A stretch of DNA of 21,086 nt from Nostoc sp. CHAB 5834 (GCA_020829485.1 JAIVFU010000109.1:1-21086), one strand, 5' to 3'. Positions 1 through 8,220 are shown, counted from the stretch's first letter. Numbers and translations are program-made. Notes: generated by a model not told the origin, from the sequence alone.

Positions 1-88
1 TTGTATTAATTAAAATGTAGGTTATTTGGTACAATAAATGTCAACGGTGCAGTGCGGGTTTGAGACCTATAAAATCCAGAGGGTTTAA

Positions 89-715
89 TTGGTACAAAGA
101 ATTGCCATTTATTGTCGGGTTTCTACAACTGACCAGTCCTGTGAGCGACAAGAACGGGACTTATTAGAGTATGCTGCCGTTTGTGGTTTTGAGGTAGTTG
201 GTGTTTGGAAGGAAACAGCCTCTGGAATTAAACACAACCGCTCTGAGCGACAAAAGGTTATGGCGTTAGCTCAAAGTCATAGTATTGATGCCATTTTGGT
301 GACGGAGATGACCCGATGGGGCCGTAGCACCATTGATCTGATTGAGACTTTGCAGTCACTCCATAGTTGGCATGTTTCCTTAATTGCTCAAACCGGATTG
401 CAATTTGATTTGAATACACCCCAAGGCAGGCTAATTGCTCATTTAATGGCATCTTTAGCTGAATTTGAACGGGATTTGCTGCGAGAAAGGGTGCGTTCGG
501 GGGTGGCGGCGGCTAAAGCAAGAGGTCAAAAGTTTGGTAGGCAGCCAGGACAACGGCTCAAAGCAGATAAGTTGGGCCCCAAAGTTTTGCAGATGGTGCA
601 ACAGGGGTACTCTTACCGCAAAATTGCAGAAATTCTCAATCTCAGCAAGACAACTGTCAATGATATTGTTAAACGTCACAGACAGTCAGCCAAGAAACCA
701 GAGTTGGAAAGGTAA
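89..715 (+). CDS. Serine recombinase (resolvase/invertase family)
   Basis: Site-specific DNA recombinase of the small serine resolvase/invertase type, 208 aa, the usual length. The N-terminal catalytic domain starts with the YCRVSTTDQ motif, whose Ser12 is the expected nucleophile and Arg10 a catalytic arginine. The conserved FERDLLRERVRSG segment that leads into the long E helix follows at about residues 127-139. The C-terminal helix-turn-helix (GYSYRKIAEILNLSKTTVNDIVKR, here quoted in parts: GYSYRKIAEIL, then SKTTVNDIVKR) binds the recombination site. The start is a TTG. No terminal repeat or res site was recognised around it. Such genes accompany Tn3-type transposons, and a decayed Tn3 transposase lies at 18880-20142, but a link between the two is only a guess. 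The gene looks intact while its right-hand neighbours are fragments. Confidence 0.9.
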   Translation: MVQRIAIYCRVSTTDQSCERQERDLLEYAAVCGFEVVGVWKETASGIKHNRSERQKVMALAQSHSIDAILVTEMTRWGRSTIDLIETLQSLHSWHVSLIAQTGLQFDLNTPQGRLIAHLMASLAEFERDLLRERVRSGVAAAKARGQKFGRQPGQRLKADKLGPKVLQMVQQGYSYRKIAEILNLSKTTVNDIVKRHRQSAKKPELER

Positions 716-792
716 TTTTGAAAGCCTTATACAGTAATCGTTTCAGCCTTAGCGTAACTTTCTGTACGGTTGCTCATTTCACCCCTAACGCT

Positions 793-948
793 GGAGATAA
801 AAAAGGACTCAACGACCCCAGGTCTGGACTGTGGCGCGAAATGTTCCGCATTATCAACCAGTGTAGACCAGCAATCGCTCTCATCGAAAACCCAACAGGG
901 CTACTCTCTAGAGGAATGGCAACAGTCCTCGAAGACCTTTCCCAAATC
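793..948 (+). pseudogene. Internal fragment of a C5 cytosine DNA methyltransferase
   Basis: About 52 residues resemble the middle of a C5 DNA (cytosine-5) methyltransferase: GDKKGLNDPRSGLW, then REMFRII, then the motif VI region read as ALIENPTGLLSRGM. The family's ENV core is ENP here. The catalytic Pro-Cys motif, the SAM-binding N-terminus and the target-recognition region are all missing, and the sequence on both sides does not continue the family. It is therefore a relic, probably left when mobile elements rearranged this region. An open frame continues on both sides (718-996), but only the stated part carries recognisable similarity. Confidence 0.6.
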
Positions 949-1067
949 CGGTACCCTCCTCACTCACTTAAAAGCTACTACTGTCTTGCTGCTTGAGTGC
1001 CGCATCGCAAGATTGCCAATTAATTAAGAACTTTATACCTCATTACTTCACTACTAAGTATTCTCAA

Positions 1068-1241
1068 CTTTTGATAGACGCTTCTAGAATTCGTACTAAA
1101 CTTTTACCCCAGATTTTTGCTATCGCTCGAAATTTTACTCTGATTTTATATCGAAGTCAAATGTTTGGAAATATGGCACAAGCTCAACGATTATGTTCAT
1201 TTGGGTTAGACACACTTAAGCAATTTTTTAGAACGAAATAG
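1068..1241 (+). pseudogene. C-terminal remnant of an ISAs1-like transposase
   Basis: The last ~58 codons before the TAG at 1239-1241 read like the C-terminal tail of an ISAs1-family transposase: DASRIRTKLLPQIFAIARNF, then YRSQMFGNMAQAQRLCSFGL and KQFFRTK. The DDE catalytic core is absent, so the gene is dead. Its stop codon directly abuts the oppositely oriented IS630-like fragment, which marks a sharp rearrangement junction. The family call rests on remembered tail motifs and is less certain than the call of a transposase remnant. Confidence 0.5.
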
Positions 1242-1552
1242 CCCTGGAATCCTTCTGGTTGTTCTAGTTATTTTTCTAATTTCTCTCTGGCTTCTTTTGT
1301 TATAATTGTTGGTCTTCCTGTGCTTTTTCTCTCTAAGAATATATTACTGATTCCACCTTCTCTATATAATCTTAACCACCTCTGTAGCGTAATTTTTTTC
1401 CTTGCCAATATTTTGGGCAATTCTGCTATAATTTTTACTTGTTTACTTTTTAAAAAAAATAACGCTTGCACTCTTTCTTTTCCTGATGCTGTTTTTTGCT
1501 CACTCAGCATTTTATACAATTCTTCTTCTGATTTTTTTATCTCTAATTTCAT
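1238..1552 (-). pseudogene. N-terminal remnant of an IS630-type transposase (HTH part)
   Basis: From an ATG at 1552 reading leftwards, 94 codons encode the helix-turn-helix N-terminus of an IS630-family transposase (KKITLQRWLRLYREGGISN, then RKSTGRPTIIT). The frame then meets a TAA at 1268-1270, but the family sequence continues after it as LEQPEGFQGY down to about 1238, where it stops at the ISAs1 remnant. The catalytic DDE domain is missing. The fragment thus carries both a nonsense codon and a 3' truncation. The coding strand is very A-rich. Confidence 0.7.
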
Positions 1553-1698
1553 ACACCCTGGCTACTCTGTTCGTTTTTTACTTATTCTTTTCGGCATATC
1601 ATACTTTCCGTGAATTGGTATCACACCCCAATCTGGAAGCTTTGGAGTAACAAACTTACAGAGTTACAGATTCAGTTCTAGGAGGTTAATACAGATAG

Positions 1699-3258
1699 AT
1701 GGTATCTCGGCTCAATCAATACCGGATTAAAATACCAAAGCTGTTTTCAGGTCGGCAGCAAGTATTTGGAGAAGCACGCACCCGGATTTTGCTCTGGTAC
1801 TTGCTGATTTTGGTGATCACATTTATGATCGCCATTCCCGCATTTCGCTATAAACTCTACCAGCGCATTGATGACCGGGTTCGTCAGGATATGGTAGAAG
1901 ATATGGCGGCTTTTAGTGCGTTAATTAAAGGTGAAACCTTTGCCCCAGATGATGCGCTGACTGAGGACGACCCAGAAGACATAGTGATTGGGCCAGAGCA
2001 ATTAAAATGGTTGCTGTCCGGAAAAAAACAAATCGCTCCTCCCGCTTCCAAAGAAGATTTGATCAGACTTTTCAGAGCTTATTTGTTGTATCGACTACCA
2101 GAGGATGACTCTTACTTCATCACGTTTGTTGATAGTGAATTTTACAAATCTAGCCCCAGGGCGCGTCCCAAACTACTTGCCAAAGATTCACTATTCATGG
2201 AACGGTGGGCAAAACAAACTAAACCAGAGCAGGGAGAAAAAGAATTTTCCGACCCTGATGTTAGTAAGATCCTTTACATGGTGGAACCGATTAAAATTAA
2301 TGGAAAAACGCAGGGTGTCTTTGTTATTGCCCATAGTACAGCCGGTGAGCGGTCAGAAGCTCTGGAAGCAGTTTCCGTAATTATTGAGGTTTCCAGTTTA
2401 GTGTTTGTGCTGTCCTTCATCCTGGCATGGTTGGCGGCGGGACGGGTGCTAGCTCCCCTACGGACAATTACCACCACTGCCCATGCAATTAGTGAGTCAG
2501 ATTTAACCCAACGCTTACCTACGCAAGGTAAGGGAGAACTGGCAGAATTGGCAAAGACATTCAACGAAATGATGGACAGACTAGAGGCAGCTTTTGCCAC
2601 GCAGCAGGAATTTGTCAACGATGCTGGGCATGAATTGCGAACTCCCATTACCATCATTCGCGGACATCTGGAACTGATGGGATATGACCCCCAAGAGCAA
2701 CAGGAAACTTTGGCGCTGGTAATGGGAGAACTAGACAGGATGAGCCGTCTGGTGGATGACATGATCTTGTTGGCAAAGGCAGAACGCTTAGATTTTTTGC
2801 AGTTGGCGACGGTGGATGTAGCAGACTTAACCCAAGAGTTATTTGTCAAAACTCAAGCACTGGCAGAGCGGGACTGGCAAATAGATGCGATCGCAAGGGG
2901 TCAGATTATAGTTGACCGCCAAAGAATTACTGAGGCTATGATCAATCTGGCGCAGAATGCGACTCAGCATACTGTAAAGAGTGATACTATCTCCATAGGT
3001 TGTGCGATCGCTAAAGGAAAGGTGCGTTTCTGGGTACGCGATACAGGCGAAGGCATTCCCCTTGTTGATCAAAAACGAATTTTTGAACGTTTTGCTCGAA
3101 CTTCTAACAGTCGTCGTCGCTCTGAGGGTGCGGGATTGGGACTGTCAATTGTCCGAGCGATCGCAGAAGCCCACGGTGGACAAGTGTTACTCCGGAGTCA
3201 ACTAGGAAAAGGTTCGATGTTTACCATCGTTTTACCCCTCGATCCCCCTAAGAAATAA
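1699..3258 (+). CDS. Membrane sensor histidine kinase with HAMP domain
   Basis: Two-component sensor kinase of 519 aa in the inner membrane. TM1 is at about residues 30-49 and TM2 at about 227-249, enclosing a periplasmic sensor region of ~175 residues that I do not recognise. HAMP follows (about 250-300), then HisKA with the phospho-accepting His311 in NDAGHELRTP. The HATPase domain has an N box around 412-424 (EAMINLAQNATQH), a G1 box DTGEGI (448-453) and a G2 box GAGLGLSI (477-484). All catalytic motifs are present, so it should be active. A strong AGGAGG lies at 1680-1685, 13 bases before the ATG. The stop is six bases before the likely ATG of the OmpR-type regulator, so they are surely co-transcribed and form a cognate pair. 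Kinase-before-regulator is the less common order. Confidence 0.95.
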   Translation: MVSRLNQYRIKIPKLFSGRQQVFGEARTRILLWYLLILVITFMIAIPAFRYKLYQRIDDRVRQDMVEDMAAFSALIKGETFAPDDALTEDDPEDIVIGPEQLKWLLSGKKQIAPPASKEDLIRLFRAYLLYRLPEDDSYFITFVDSEFYKSSPRARPKLLAKDSLFMERWAKQTKPEQGEKEFSDPDVSKILYMVEPIKINGKTQGVFVIAHSTAGERSEALEAVSVIIEVSSLVFVLSFILAWLAAGRVLAPLRTITTTAHAISESDLTQRLPTQGKGELAELAKTFNEMMDRLEAAFATQQEFVNDAGHELRTPITIIRGHLELMGYDPQEQQETLALVMGELDRMSRLVDDMILLAKAERLDFLQLATVDVADLTQELFVKTQALAERDWQIDAIARGQIIVDRQRITEAMINLAQNATQHTVKSDTISIGCAIAKGKVRFWVRDTGEGIPLVDQKRIFERFARTSNSRRRSEGAGLGLSIVRAIAEAHGGQVLLRSQLGKGSMFTIVLPLDPPKK

Positions 3259-3264
3259 GTGCTT

Positions 3265-3933
3265 ATGGCCAACATTCTCATCGCTGAAGATGAACCTCGC
3301 ATTGCCTCATTTCTTGAGAAAGGATTGCGATCGCAAGGTTTTACAACAACAACTGTTACCGATGGGTTGTTTGTGCTAGATGTGGCACATAGTGGAAGTT
3401 TTGATTTACTAATTTTGGATTTGGGATTACCTGGAAAAGATGGCTTTCAGGTACTCGAAGAACTGCGCGGACAGGGAGAATATTTACCTGTAATTATCCT
3501 CTCGGCTCGGAGTGACATTCACGATAAAGTTGCTGGATTAGAAGGGGGCGCAGATGATTATGTCACCAAACCCTTCCGATTTGAAGAACTTTTGGCGCGG
3601 GTAAAGTTGCGTTTGCGAAGTGCTAAACCAATGAGAGATACCCAAGAATTTCTCCTCCAAGCAGGTAATGTGGTGCTTGATTTGCGAACTCGACAGGTAA
3701 AAGTAGGCGATCGCTTTGTAGAATTACCTGCTCGTGAATTTACAATGGCGGAAATGTTTTGCCGTTATCCCGGACAAGTTATAAGTCGAGAACAACTGCT
3801 AGATTACGTTTGGGGCTACGGCTATAATCCAGGTTCTAATATTGTCGATGTATATGTCGGTTATCTCCGCAAGAAACTAGGCAGCAACGTCATTGAAACC
3901 GTTAGAGGGATGGGTTATCGCTTGCGAACATAA
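3265..3933 (+). CDS. OmpR/PhoB-type response regulator
   Basis: DNA-binding response regulator, 222 aa from the ATG at 3265. A GTG at 3259, directly after the kinase stop, would add two residues, but the receiver fold begins naturally at MANILIAEDEP. Receiver residues are complete: acidic pocket Glu8/Asp9, phospho-acceptor Asp52 in LILDLGLP, Ser80 and Lys102 in the TKPF motif. The C-terminal winged helix (about 125-222) has the family signatures FTMAEMFCRYPGQVISREQL, VDVYVGYLRKKL and VRGMGYRLRT. It is the expected partner of the upstream kinase. OmpR-type regulators bind tandem repeats spaced by about 11 bp; a candidate set lies at 5612-5645 ahead of the glycosyltransferase genes (inference). 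Confidence 0.95.
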   Translation: MANILIAEDEPRIASFLEKGLRSQGFTTTTVTDGLFVLDVAHSGSFDLLILDLGLPGKDGFQVLEELRGQGEYLPVIILSARSDIHDKVAGLEGGADDYVTKPFRFEELLARVKLRLRSAKPMRDTQEFLLQAGNVVLDLRTRQVKVGDRFVELPAREFTMAEMFCRYPGQVISREQLLDYVWGYGYNPGSNIVDVYVGYLRKKLGSNVIETVRGMGYRLRT

Positions 3934-3962
3934 GAACTTTCTCGTGTTTATCAAAAAAATTT

Positions 3963-3990
3963 AGGAGTCAGGAGACAAATGAATTCTCAT
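3963..3990 (+). repeat. Short AGGAGTCAGGAG / GAATTC dispersed repeat
   Basis: AGGAGTCAGGAG followed by GAATTCTC resembles the element at 20144-20187 (GGAGTCAGGAGTCAGAATTC). Here it fills the leader of the receiver gene and supplies purine-rich Shine-Dalgarno-like sequence. A five-codon ORF (MNSHL, 3979-3996) lies inside it, and its TGA overlaps the ATG of the next gene (ATGA at 3993-3996). Confidence 0.45.
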
Positions 3991-3992
3991 TT

Positions 3993-4355
3993 ATGAATCA
4001 AATTTTAATTGTTGAAGACGAAGCAGGCGTTGCTGCTTTTATAGAAAAAGGCTTACGCAGAAAGGGATATACAACTACTATTGCCGAAGATGGACAACAG
4101 GCGATCCTTCTGGCTCAAAATCATGAATTTGATTTAATGCTGCTTGACTTAGGATTACCACTTGTGGACGGTTGGACAGTATTAAAAGAACTTCGTAGAC
4201 AGGGGGAGACTTTACCTATTATCATCGTCACAGCTAGTAAAGACGATCACGAAGGAGTGATCGCATTTAACAATGGAGCAAATGACTATATCACCAAGCC
4301 ATTTCGCTTCAGCGACTTGCTGGAACGAATTCAAATCCATCTAAGTCGTACTTGA
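3993..4355 (+). CDS. Single-domain response regulator (CheY-like receiver)
   Basis: A 120-residue receiver with no output domain. All phosphorylation residues are present and at the same positions as in the preceding regulator: Glu8/Asp9, Asp52 in LLDLGLP, Thr80, Lys102 in ITKPF. The two receivers align without gaps and share many blocks, for example EKGLR, DLGLP, DYxTKPFRF and LPxII, so this looks like a local duplication whose DNA-binding half was lost or never copied. It could act as a phosphate sink for the nearby kinase or signal through protein contact (inference). The start ATG overlaps the stop of a five-codon leader ORF. The stop (4353-4355) is two bases before the next ATG, indicating coupling to the HAMP sensor gene. 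Confidence 0.93.
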   Translation: MNQILIVEDEAGVAAFIEKGLRRKGYTTTIAEDGQQAILLAQNHEFDLMLLDLGLPLVDGWTVLKELRRQGETLPIIIVTASKDDHEGVIAFNNGANDYITKPFRFSDLLERIQIHLSRT

Positions 4356-4357
4356 GT

Positions 4358-5479
4358 ATGAAACAGCACAGTAAGTTTGATAAGCTGACTTCTCAGCAAT
4401 CAACTAATCGCTTGCAACTATCAAATAATTTAGATACACACACAAGTATTTTTAGACATTGGTTTAGCTATTTGAAAGTTGGTCAAAAGATCGGTATCGG
4501 ATATGCGCTGCTTATTAGCATCGCCGTCCTGGGAACTATTATGGGTTTTGTAATTGCAGATTATTACAAGCAGAAGGCACAAAAACAGGAAGAAGCAGCA
4601 TTTGAAGAGTTATATCAAGCGTCTCAGCTAAAAACGAGTGTGTTTTATGTTCGCACTACTCAACATCAACTGATTCTCTACATGGATCGACCAAAACTGT
4701 GGAACAAAAATTACACTCAATTACTTGACCATGTTGCCGAAGCCCGACAATCTTGGTCTGAATTAACAGCAAACTACACCATTAACAGACCCAATTATAA
4801 TTCTAGAATTGAGCAGAAAGCAGTTTACCCCTTGTTGCAGAATTATAAAGGTTTTAGCGCTTATTTACAGCGAACAGAAGCTTTTTTTAAAGAGAATAAT
4901 CCCAATAATTTATCAGCGAGCAAGGTTAAGGCAGCACAAACTGAATTATTTAATTTTATGCATGGCTCGTCGGTTTTTTTAATGGATGACTTTCTCAATG
5001 ACATCACTAACCTTGTGAAAGTTACAGCCGAGGAGTATCAGCAAGCAAAACTGGAACTACAAACGGCGGAAAAATTACGCTCGTATATTATCGTTGGTAG
5101 CCTATCACTATCAATTGCGATCGCCACATTACTAGCAATTTACACCAGTCGCGCCATTGCCCGTCCCATTCAAGCAGTCACTCATATTGCCCAACAGGTT
5201 ACAGAAGAATCTAATTTCGATTTACAAGCACCCGTCACGACTAATGATGAAGTTGGCGTGTTAGCGACTTCTCTCAATCGTCTTATCCAGGAAGTTCAGC
5301 AACTCATCAAAGCCCAAAAGGATGCTAATGAACAGCTAGAAGTATACAACCAGGTGCTAGAAAAGAAAGTGCGCGAACGGACGCGGGAGTTAGATGAGAA
5401 AAATCAACGTTTAGAATTGGCATTAGCCGAACTGCATTACACCCAAGCACAACTCGTGGAAAAGAAGCAGAGGGAGTAG
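4358..5479 (+). CDS. HAMP membrane sensor, apparently truncated before its kinase domain
   Basis: 373 aa from the ATG at 4358; a TTG at 4352, overlapping the previous stop, is the alternative. TM1 is about residues 46-68 (GIGYALLISIAVLGTIMGFV), followed by a helical extracytoplasmic sensor of ~175 residues and TM2 at about 243-263. HAMP comes next (ARPIQAVTHIAQQV to LATSLNRLI), then a coiled coil with LEKKVRERTREL and LHYTQAQLVEKKQRE. In cyanobacterial kinases this coiled coil normally leads straight into the HisKA domain. Here the frame ends at exactly that point, inside a purine-rich low-complexity repeat. No kinase remnant is visible downstream. It is either a kinase that lost its catalytic half or a stand-alone sensor that works through partners. 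The adjacent receiver-only protein suggests that they once formed one pathway. Confidence 0.85.
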   Translation: MKQHSKFDKLTSQQSTNRLQLSNNLDTHTSIFRHWFSYLKVGQKIGIGYALLISIAVLGTIMGFVIADYYKQKAQKQEEAAFEELYQASQLKTSVFYVRTTQHQLILYMDRPKLWNKNYTQLLDHVAEARQSWSELTANYTINRPNYNSRIEQKAVYPLLQNYKGFSAYLQRTEAFFKENNPNNLSASKVKAAQTELFNFMHGSSVFLMDDFLNDITNLVKVTAEEYQQAKLELQTAEKLRSYIIVGSLSLSIAIATLLAIYTSRAIARPIQAVTHIAQQVTEESNFDLQAPVTTNDEVGVLATSLNRLIQEVQQLIKAQKDANEQLEVYNQVLEKKVRERTRELDEKNQRLELALAELHYTQAQLVEKKQRE

Positions 5480-5509
5480 AAGGGGAAAGGGGCGCAGGGG
5501 GAGGAAAAG
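5469..5509 (+). repeat. Purine-rich low-complexity repeat at the sensor 3' end
   Basis: A G/A-only stretch (AGAGGGAGTAGAAGGGG, then AAAGGGGCGCAGGGGGAGG) spans the last codons and stop of the HAMP sensor gene. Similar G/A-rich short repeats occur at 12506-12550. This is the type of degenerate short tandem repeat found in gaps of filamentous cyanobacterial genomes, and it marks the probable truncation point of the sensor. Confidence 0.55.
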
Positions 5510-5611
5510 TCGTAGTGAAGTCCAGAAATTGGATAATTTATTACTTTATTATTGCCGAACACTATTGGTATAACTCCTGAATTCTGTTCGATAAAAATAT
5601 CATGAGAATTT

Positions 5612-5645
5612 TCTCATCTAACTTTCATAAAAGATTCATGGAAGA
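5612..5645 (+). promoter_or_regulatory. Candidate operator: three direct repeats at 11-bp spacing
   Basis: TCTCATCTAAC (5612-5622), TTTCATAAAAG (5623-5633) and ATTCATGGAAG (5634-5644) follow each other without gaps. The last two match at 8 of 11 positions (9 of 11 if the frame is shifted by one base), and all share YTCAT or TTCAT. Direct repeats with an 11-bp period are the usual binding pattern of OmpR/PhoB-type regulators, one of which is encoded 2.4 kb upstream. A palindrome, ATGAGAA-TT-TTCTCAT, lies just before and partly overlaps at 5602-5617. The whole set is 60-100 bases upstream of the first glycosyltransferase gene. The link to the regulator is inference. Confidence 0.35.
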
Positions 5646-5705
5646 TTGGGAAGGTACTTAATTAGTACGGCATCCATTCACTGAATAACTGAGGGACATT
5701 TAGCC

Positions 5706-6941
5706 ATGAGACTTATGGTATATTCCCACGATGGCTTCGGTCTCGGTAATATTCGCAGAATGCTGGCAATCTGCACTCACTTACTTGATTCGATTCCAGA
5801 ACTTTCTATTTTGGTCGTTTCTGGTTCGCCGATGCTGCACAGCTTTCGTCTCCCGAAAAGACTCGATTACATTAAACTACCCTGTTTAAATCGAGGAGCA
5901 TCGGGTGAAATGTCTGCGAAATATCTGGGGACAGAAATCGATGAGACAGTGAAATTACGCTCAGAGTTAATTTTATCTGCGATCGCTAATTTTAAACCCG
6001 ATATATTTCTAGTAGATAAAAAGCCCTATGGTATCCGTAATGAATTAAAAGCTGCTGTCGAATATCTCAAAGCAAAATTGCCGGAAACTCCCCTAATTCT
6101 CTTGCTGCGTGACATTTTGGATCATCCAGATGTGACAATCCCAGAATGGCAAAAGTATGGTTACTACGAAGCAATCGAGAAATTTTACAAATCCGTGCTT
6201 GTGGTTGGGACTCCAGAAATTTTCGACATCCGCCAAGAATATCAACTACCGCCAACGATTGCCCAGAAGGTGCAGTTTTGTGGTTATATCCGCACAGAAA
6301 TAGGGCGTAAAAGTCCAAATCTCATCCGTAGCGAGTTACGATTAAGCCCAGAAGAACAACTCATTTTAGTTACGCCGGGTGGTGGCGAAGATGGTTACAC
6401 CTTAATTGACACCTATTTATCGAGTTTGGCATTGCTACCTGCTTCCTATAAACTACGAAGTTTAATTATATGTGGCCCGGAAATGCCCGCCAAAGATAAA
6501 GCAGCATTAGAACAGAAAGCAGCTGCATATCCCCAGGTGCAGATGAGCGATTTTACCGATGATTTGATGAGTTACATCGCCGCCGCAGATACCGTAGTCG
6601 CAATGGGAGGCTACAACACAACTTGCGAGATTCTCTCAGTGGGTAAGCCAGCAGTAGTAGTACCCAGAATCAAGCCATCACAAGAACAGTCCATTCGTGC
6701 AGAACACTTGGCAAAGTTAGGGGTTTTAGCGGCTATTCATCCAAACGATCTGACTCCAGATATATTACTGCGATCGCTGTTACAACAACTCGATACTCCA
6801 CAGATTTCCCAAACAGCAATTAATCTGAATGGATTGCCGAAAATTAGCCAATATATCTCCACCTTACTAGCAAAAAAAAAGGTCGTGATTCCATTTTGCT
6901 ATCAGTTCCCGGAATTAGCGATGATTGCCAAAATTGTTTAA
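5706..6941 (+). CDS. MurG-like GT-B glycosyltransferase (COG4671 type), first of a pair
   Basis: A 411-residue GT-B fold glycosyltransferase without membrane segments, probably cytosolic or membrane-peripheral. The N-terminal acceptor domain opens with YSHDGFGLGNIRRML, the glycine-rich loop and following helix. The C-terminal donor domain has the MurG/GT28 signature: VAMGGYNTTCEILSVGKP (about 298-315), then VVPRIKPSQEQSIRAEHLAK, which contacts the nucleotide sugar. Donor and acceptor cannot be told from sequence. A weak GAGGGAC lies ~12 bases before the ATG. It is the first gene of the glycan block and is followed after 15 bases by a second member of the same family, so the two are co-translated and are old duplicates. 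The 226-bp gap upstream probably carries the promoter for the block. Confidence 0.88.
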   Translation: MRLMVYSHDGFGLGNIRRMLAICTHLLDSIPELSILVVSGSPMLHSFRLPKRLDYIKLPCLNRGASGEMSAKYLGTEIDETVKLRSELILSAIANFKPDIFLVDKKPYGIRNELKAAVEYLKAKLPETPLILLLRDILDHPDVTIPEWQKYGYYEAIEKFYKSVLVVGTPEIFDIRQEYQLPPTIAQKVQFCGYIRTEIGRKSPNLIRSELRLSPEEQLILVTPGGGEDGYTLIDTYLSSLALLPASYKLRSLIICGPEMPAKDKAALEQKAAAYPQVQMSDFTDDLMSYIAAADTVVAMGGYNTTCEILSVGKPAVVVPRIKPSQEQSIRAEHLAKLGVLAAIHPNDLTPDILLRSLLQQLDTPQISQTAINLNGLPKISQYISTLLAKKKVVIPFCYQFPELAMIAKIV

Positions 6942-6956
6942 ATACGTAAAGTTATT

Positions 6957-8144
6957 ATGAAACGTCTTATGTTCTACTGCCAACATATTTTAGGCATGGG
7001 GCATCTAGTTCGCAGCATGGAAATTGTGCGCGGTTTGACCCAAGAGTTCCAAATTTGTTTTATTAATGGCGGTGAGATTATTAAAGAATTTGAAATTCCT
7101 GCTGGTGTTGAAGTCATCAATCTACCTGCAATTAAAACCGACACAGAATTTGAAGAATTGCAAGTAGTAGATAGTGGCTTTAGCCTCACCGAAGTTAAGG
7201 AAATCAGAGCATATCGACTTCTAGAAATATTTAACCAGTTCCAGCCTGACATTTTAGTAATTGAGTTATTCCCTTTTGGTAGAAGACGCTTTTCTTTTGA
7301 ATTAATTCCCTTACTAGAAGTAGCAAAATCAAATGGGAGTTCAACAAAAGTTGTTTCCAGCTTGCGAGATATTGTAGTTACAAAACAACATAAACAGGCA
7401 AAACACGAAGAGAAGGTTTGCAATTTAATCAACGAATATTTTGATATGCTGCTGGTTCACGGCGACCCGAAATTTGTCCCATTAGAAGAAACTTTTTCTA
7501 GAGTCAATGACCTTAAATGTAAAGTGTATTACACCGGATATGTAGTACAACAACCACCGACAAATCCTGTACTGACTGATGAAGATAGAGAAATTATCAA
7601 CTCAGACAACCCCTTGATTTTAGTCAGCGTAGGAGGTGGCAGATTTGGTCATCAGTTGCTTGAATGTGTAGTGAAAACAGCCCCTTTATTGGAGAAAAAA
7701 CTGCCGCACAATATCCAGATTTTTACTGGCCCTTTTATGCCAGACTCAAAACTTCATGAACTGCAAACAATGGCAGGAGATAGCAAAAATATTCGCATTC
7801 GACGCTACACTCCTTACTTGCTAACTTATATGCAAAAAGCAGACCTTTCGATAAATATGTCTGGCTATAACACCACAATGAATGTTTTAACTACAGGTGT
7901 AAGAGCCATGATTCTTCCCTTCACAGGCAACCAAGATCGTGAACAAACCATTAGAGCCGAAAAATTAAGCGATTTAGGAATCATCAAACTTATTAACCCT
8001 AATGACTTGCAACCCGATTACTTTGCTGAAAAAATCATCAACTACCTTAAAGAACAACCCAATAAAATTAGCTTTGATTTCGCCGGAGTTGAAAAAACTA
8101 CAACCCTCTTAAAAACTCTACTAGTCAAACAAAAAGTTACTTAA
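6957..8144 (+). CDS. MurG-like GT-B glycosyltransferase (COG4671 type), second of a pair
   Basis: 395 aa, same architecture as its upstream neighbour. It begins MKRLMFYCQHILGMGHLVRS, the acceptor-domain glycine-rich loop. The donor domain carries LILVSVGGGRFGH and later SINMSGYNTTMNVLTTGV and GNQDREQTIRAEKLSDLG, matching the GYNTT...EQxIRAExLxxLG pattern of the first enzyme. Overall the two differ widely, so they probably use different acceptors or donors. The coding sequence is richer in A/T and lysine than its neighbours. The gap to the next gene (76 bp) contains a CTCCGCGTTCCTCTGCG repeat fragment related to the one at 9511-9552. Confidence 0.88.
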   Translation: MKRLMFYCQHILGMGHLVRSMEIVRGLTQEFQICFINGGEIIKEFEIPAGVEVINLPAIKTDTEFEELQVVDSGFSLTEVKEIRAYRLLEIFNQFQPDILVIELFPFGRRRFSFELIPLLEVAKSNGSSTKVVSSLRDIVVTKQHKQAKHEEKVCNLINEYFDMLLVHGDPKFVPLEETFSRVNDLKCKVYYTGYVVQQPPTNPVLTDEDREIINSDNPLILVSVGGGRFGHQLLECVVKTAPLLEKKLPHNIQIFTGPFMPDSKLHELQTMAGDSKNIRIRRYTPYLLTYMQKADLSINMSGYNTTMNVLTTGVRAMILPFTGNQDREQTIRAEKLSDLGIIKLINPNDLQPDYFAEKIINYLKEQPNKISFDFAGVEKTTTLLKTLLVKQKVT

Positions 8145-8220
8145 TACAGCCTTTAGTAAACAAACTCCGCGTTCCTCTGCGTTTAAATCTATACCTTCAT
8201 AAACACAAAAAAATCAAATC

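Noticed and set aside
455..737. Alternative-frame ORFs over the serine recombinase
   Set aside because: Shadows of the recombinase helix-turn-helix coding region; composition unlike protein.
2274..3072. Minus-strand ORFs of 191 and 77 codons under the histidine kinase
   Set aside because: They are antisense to a clearly coding kinase with complete motifs and show no domain of their own.
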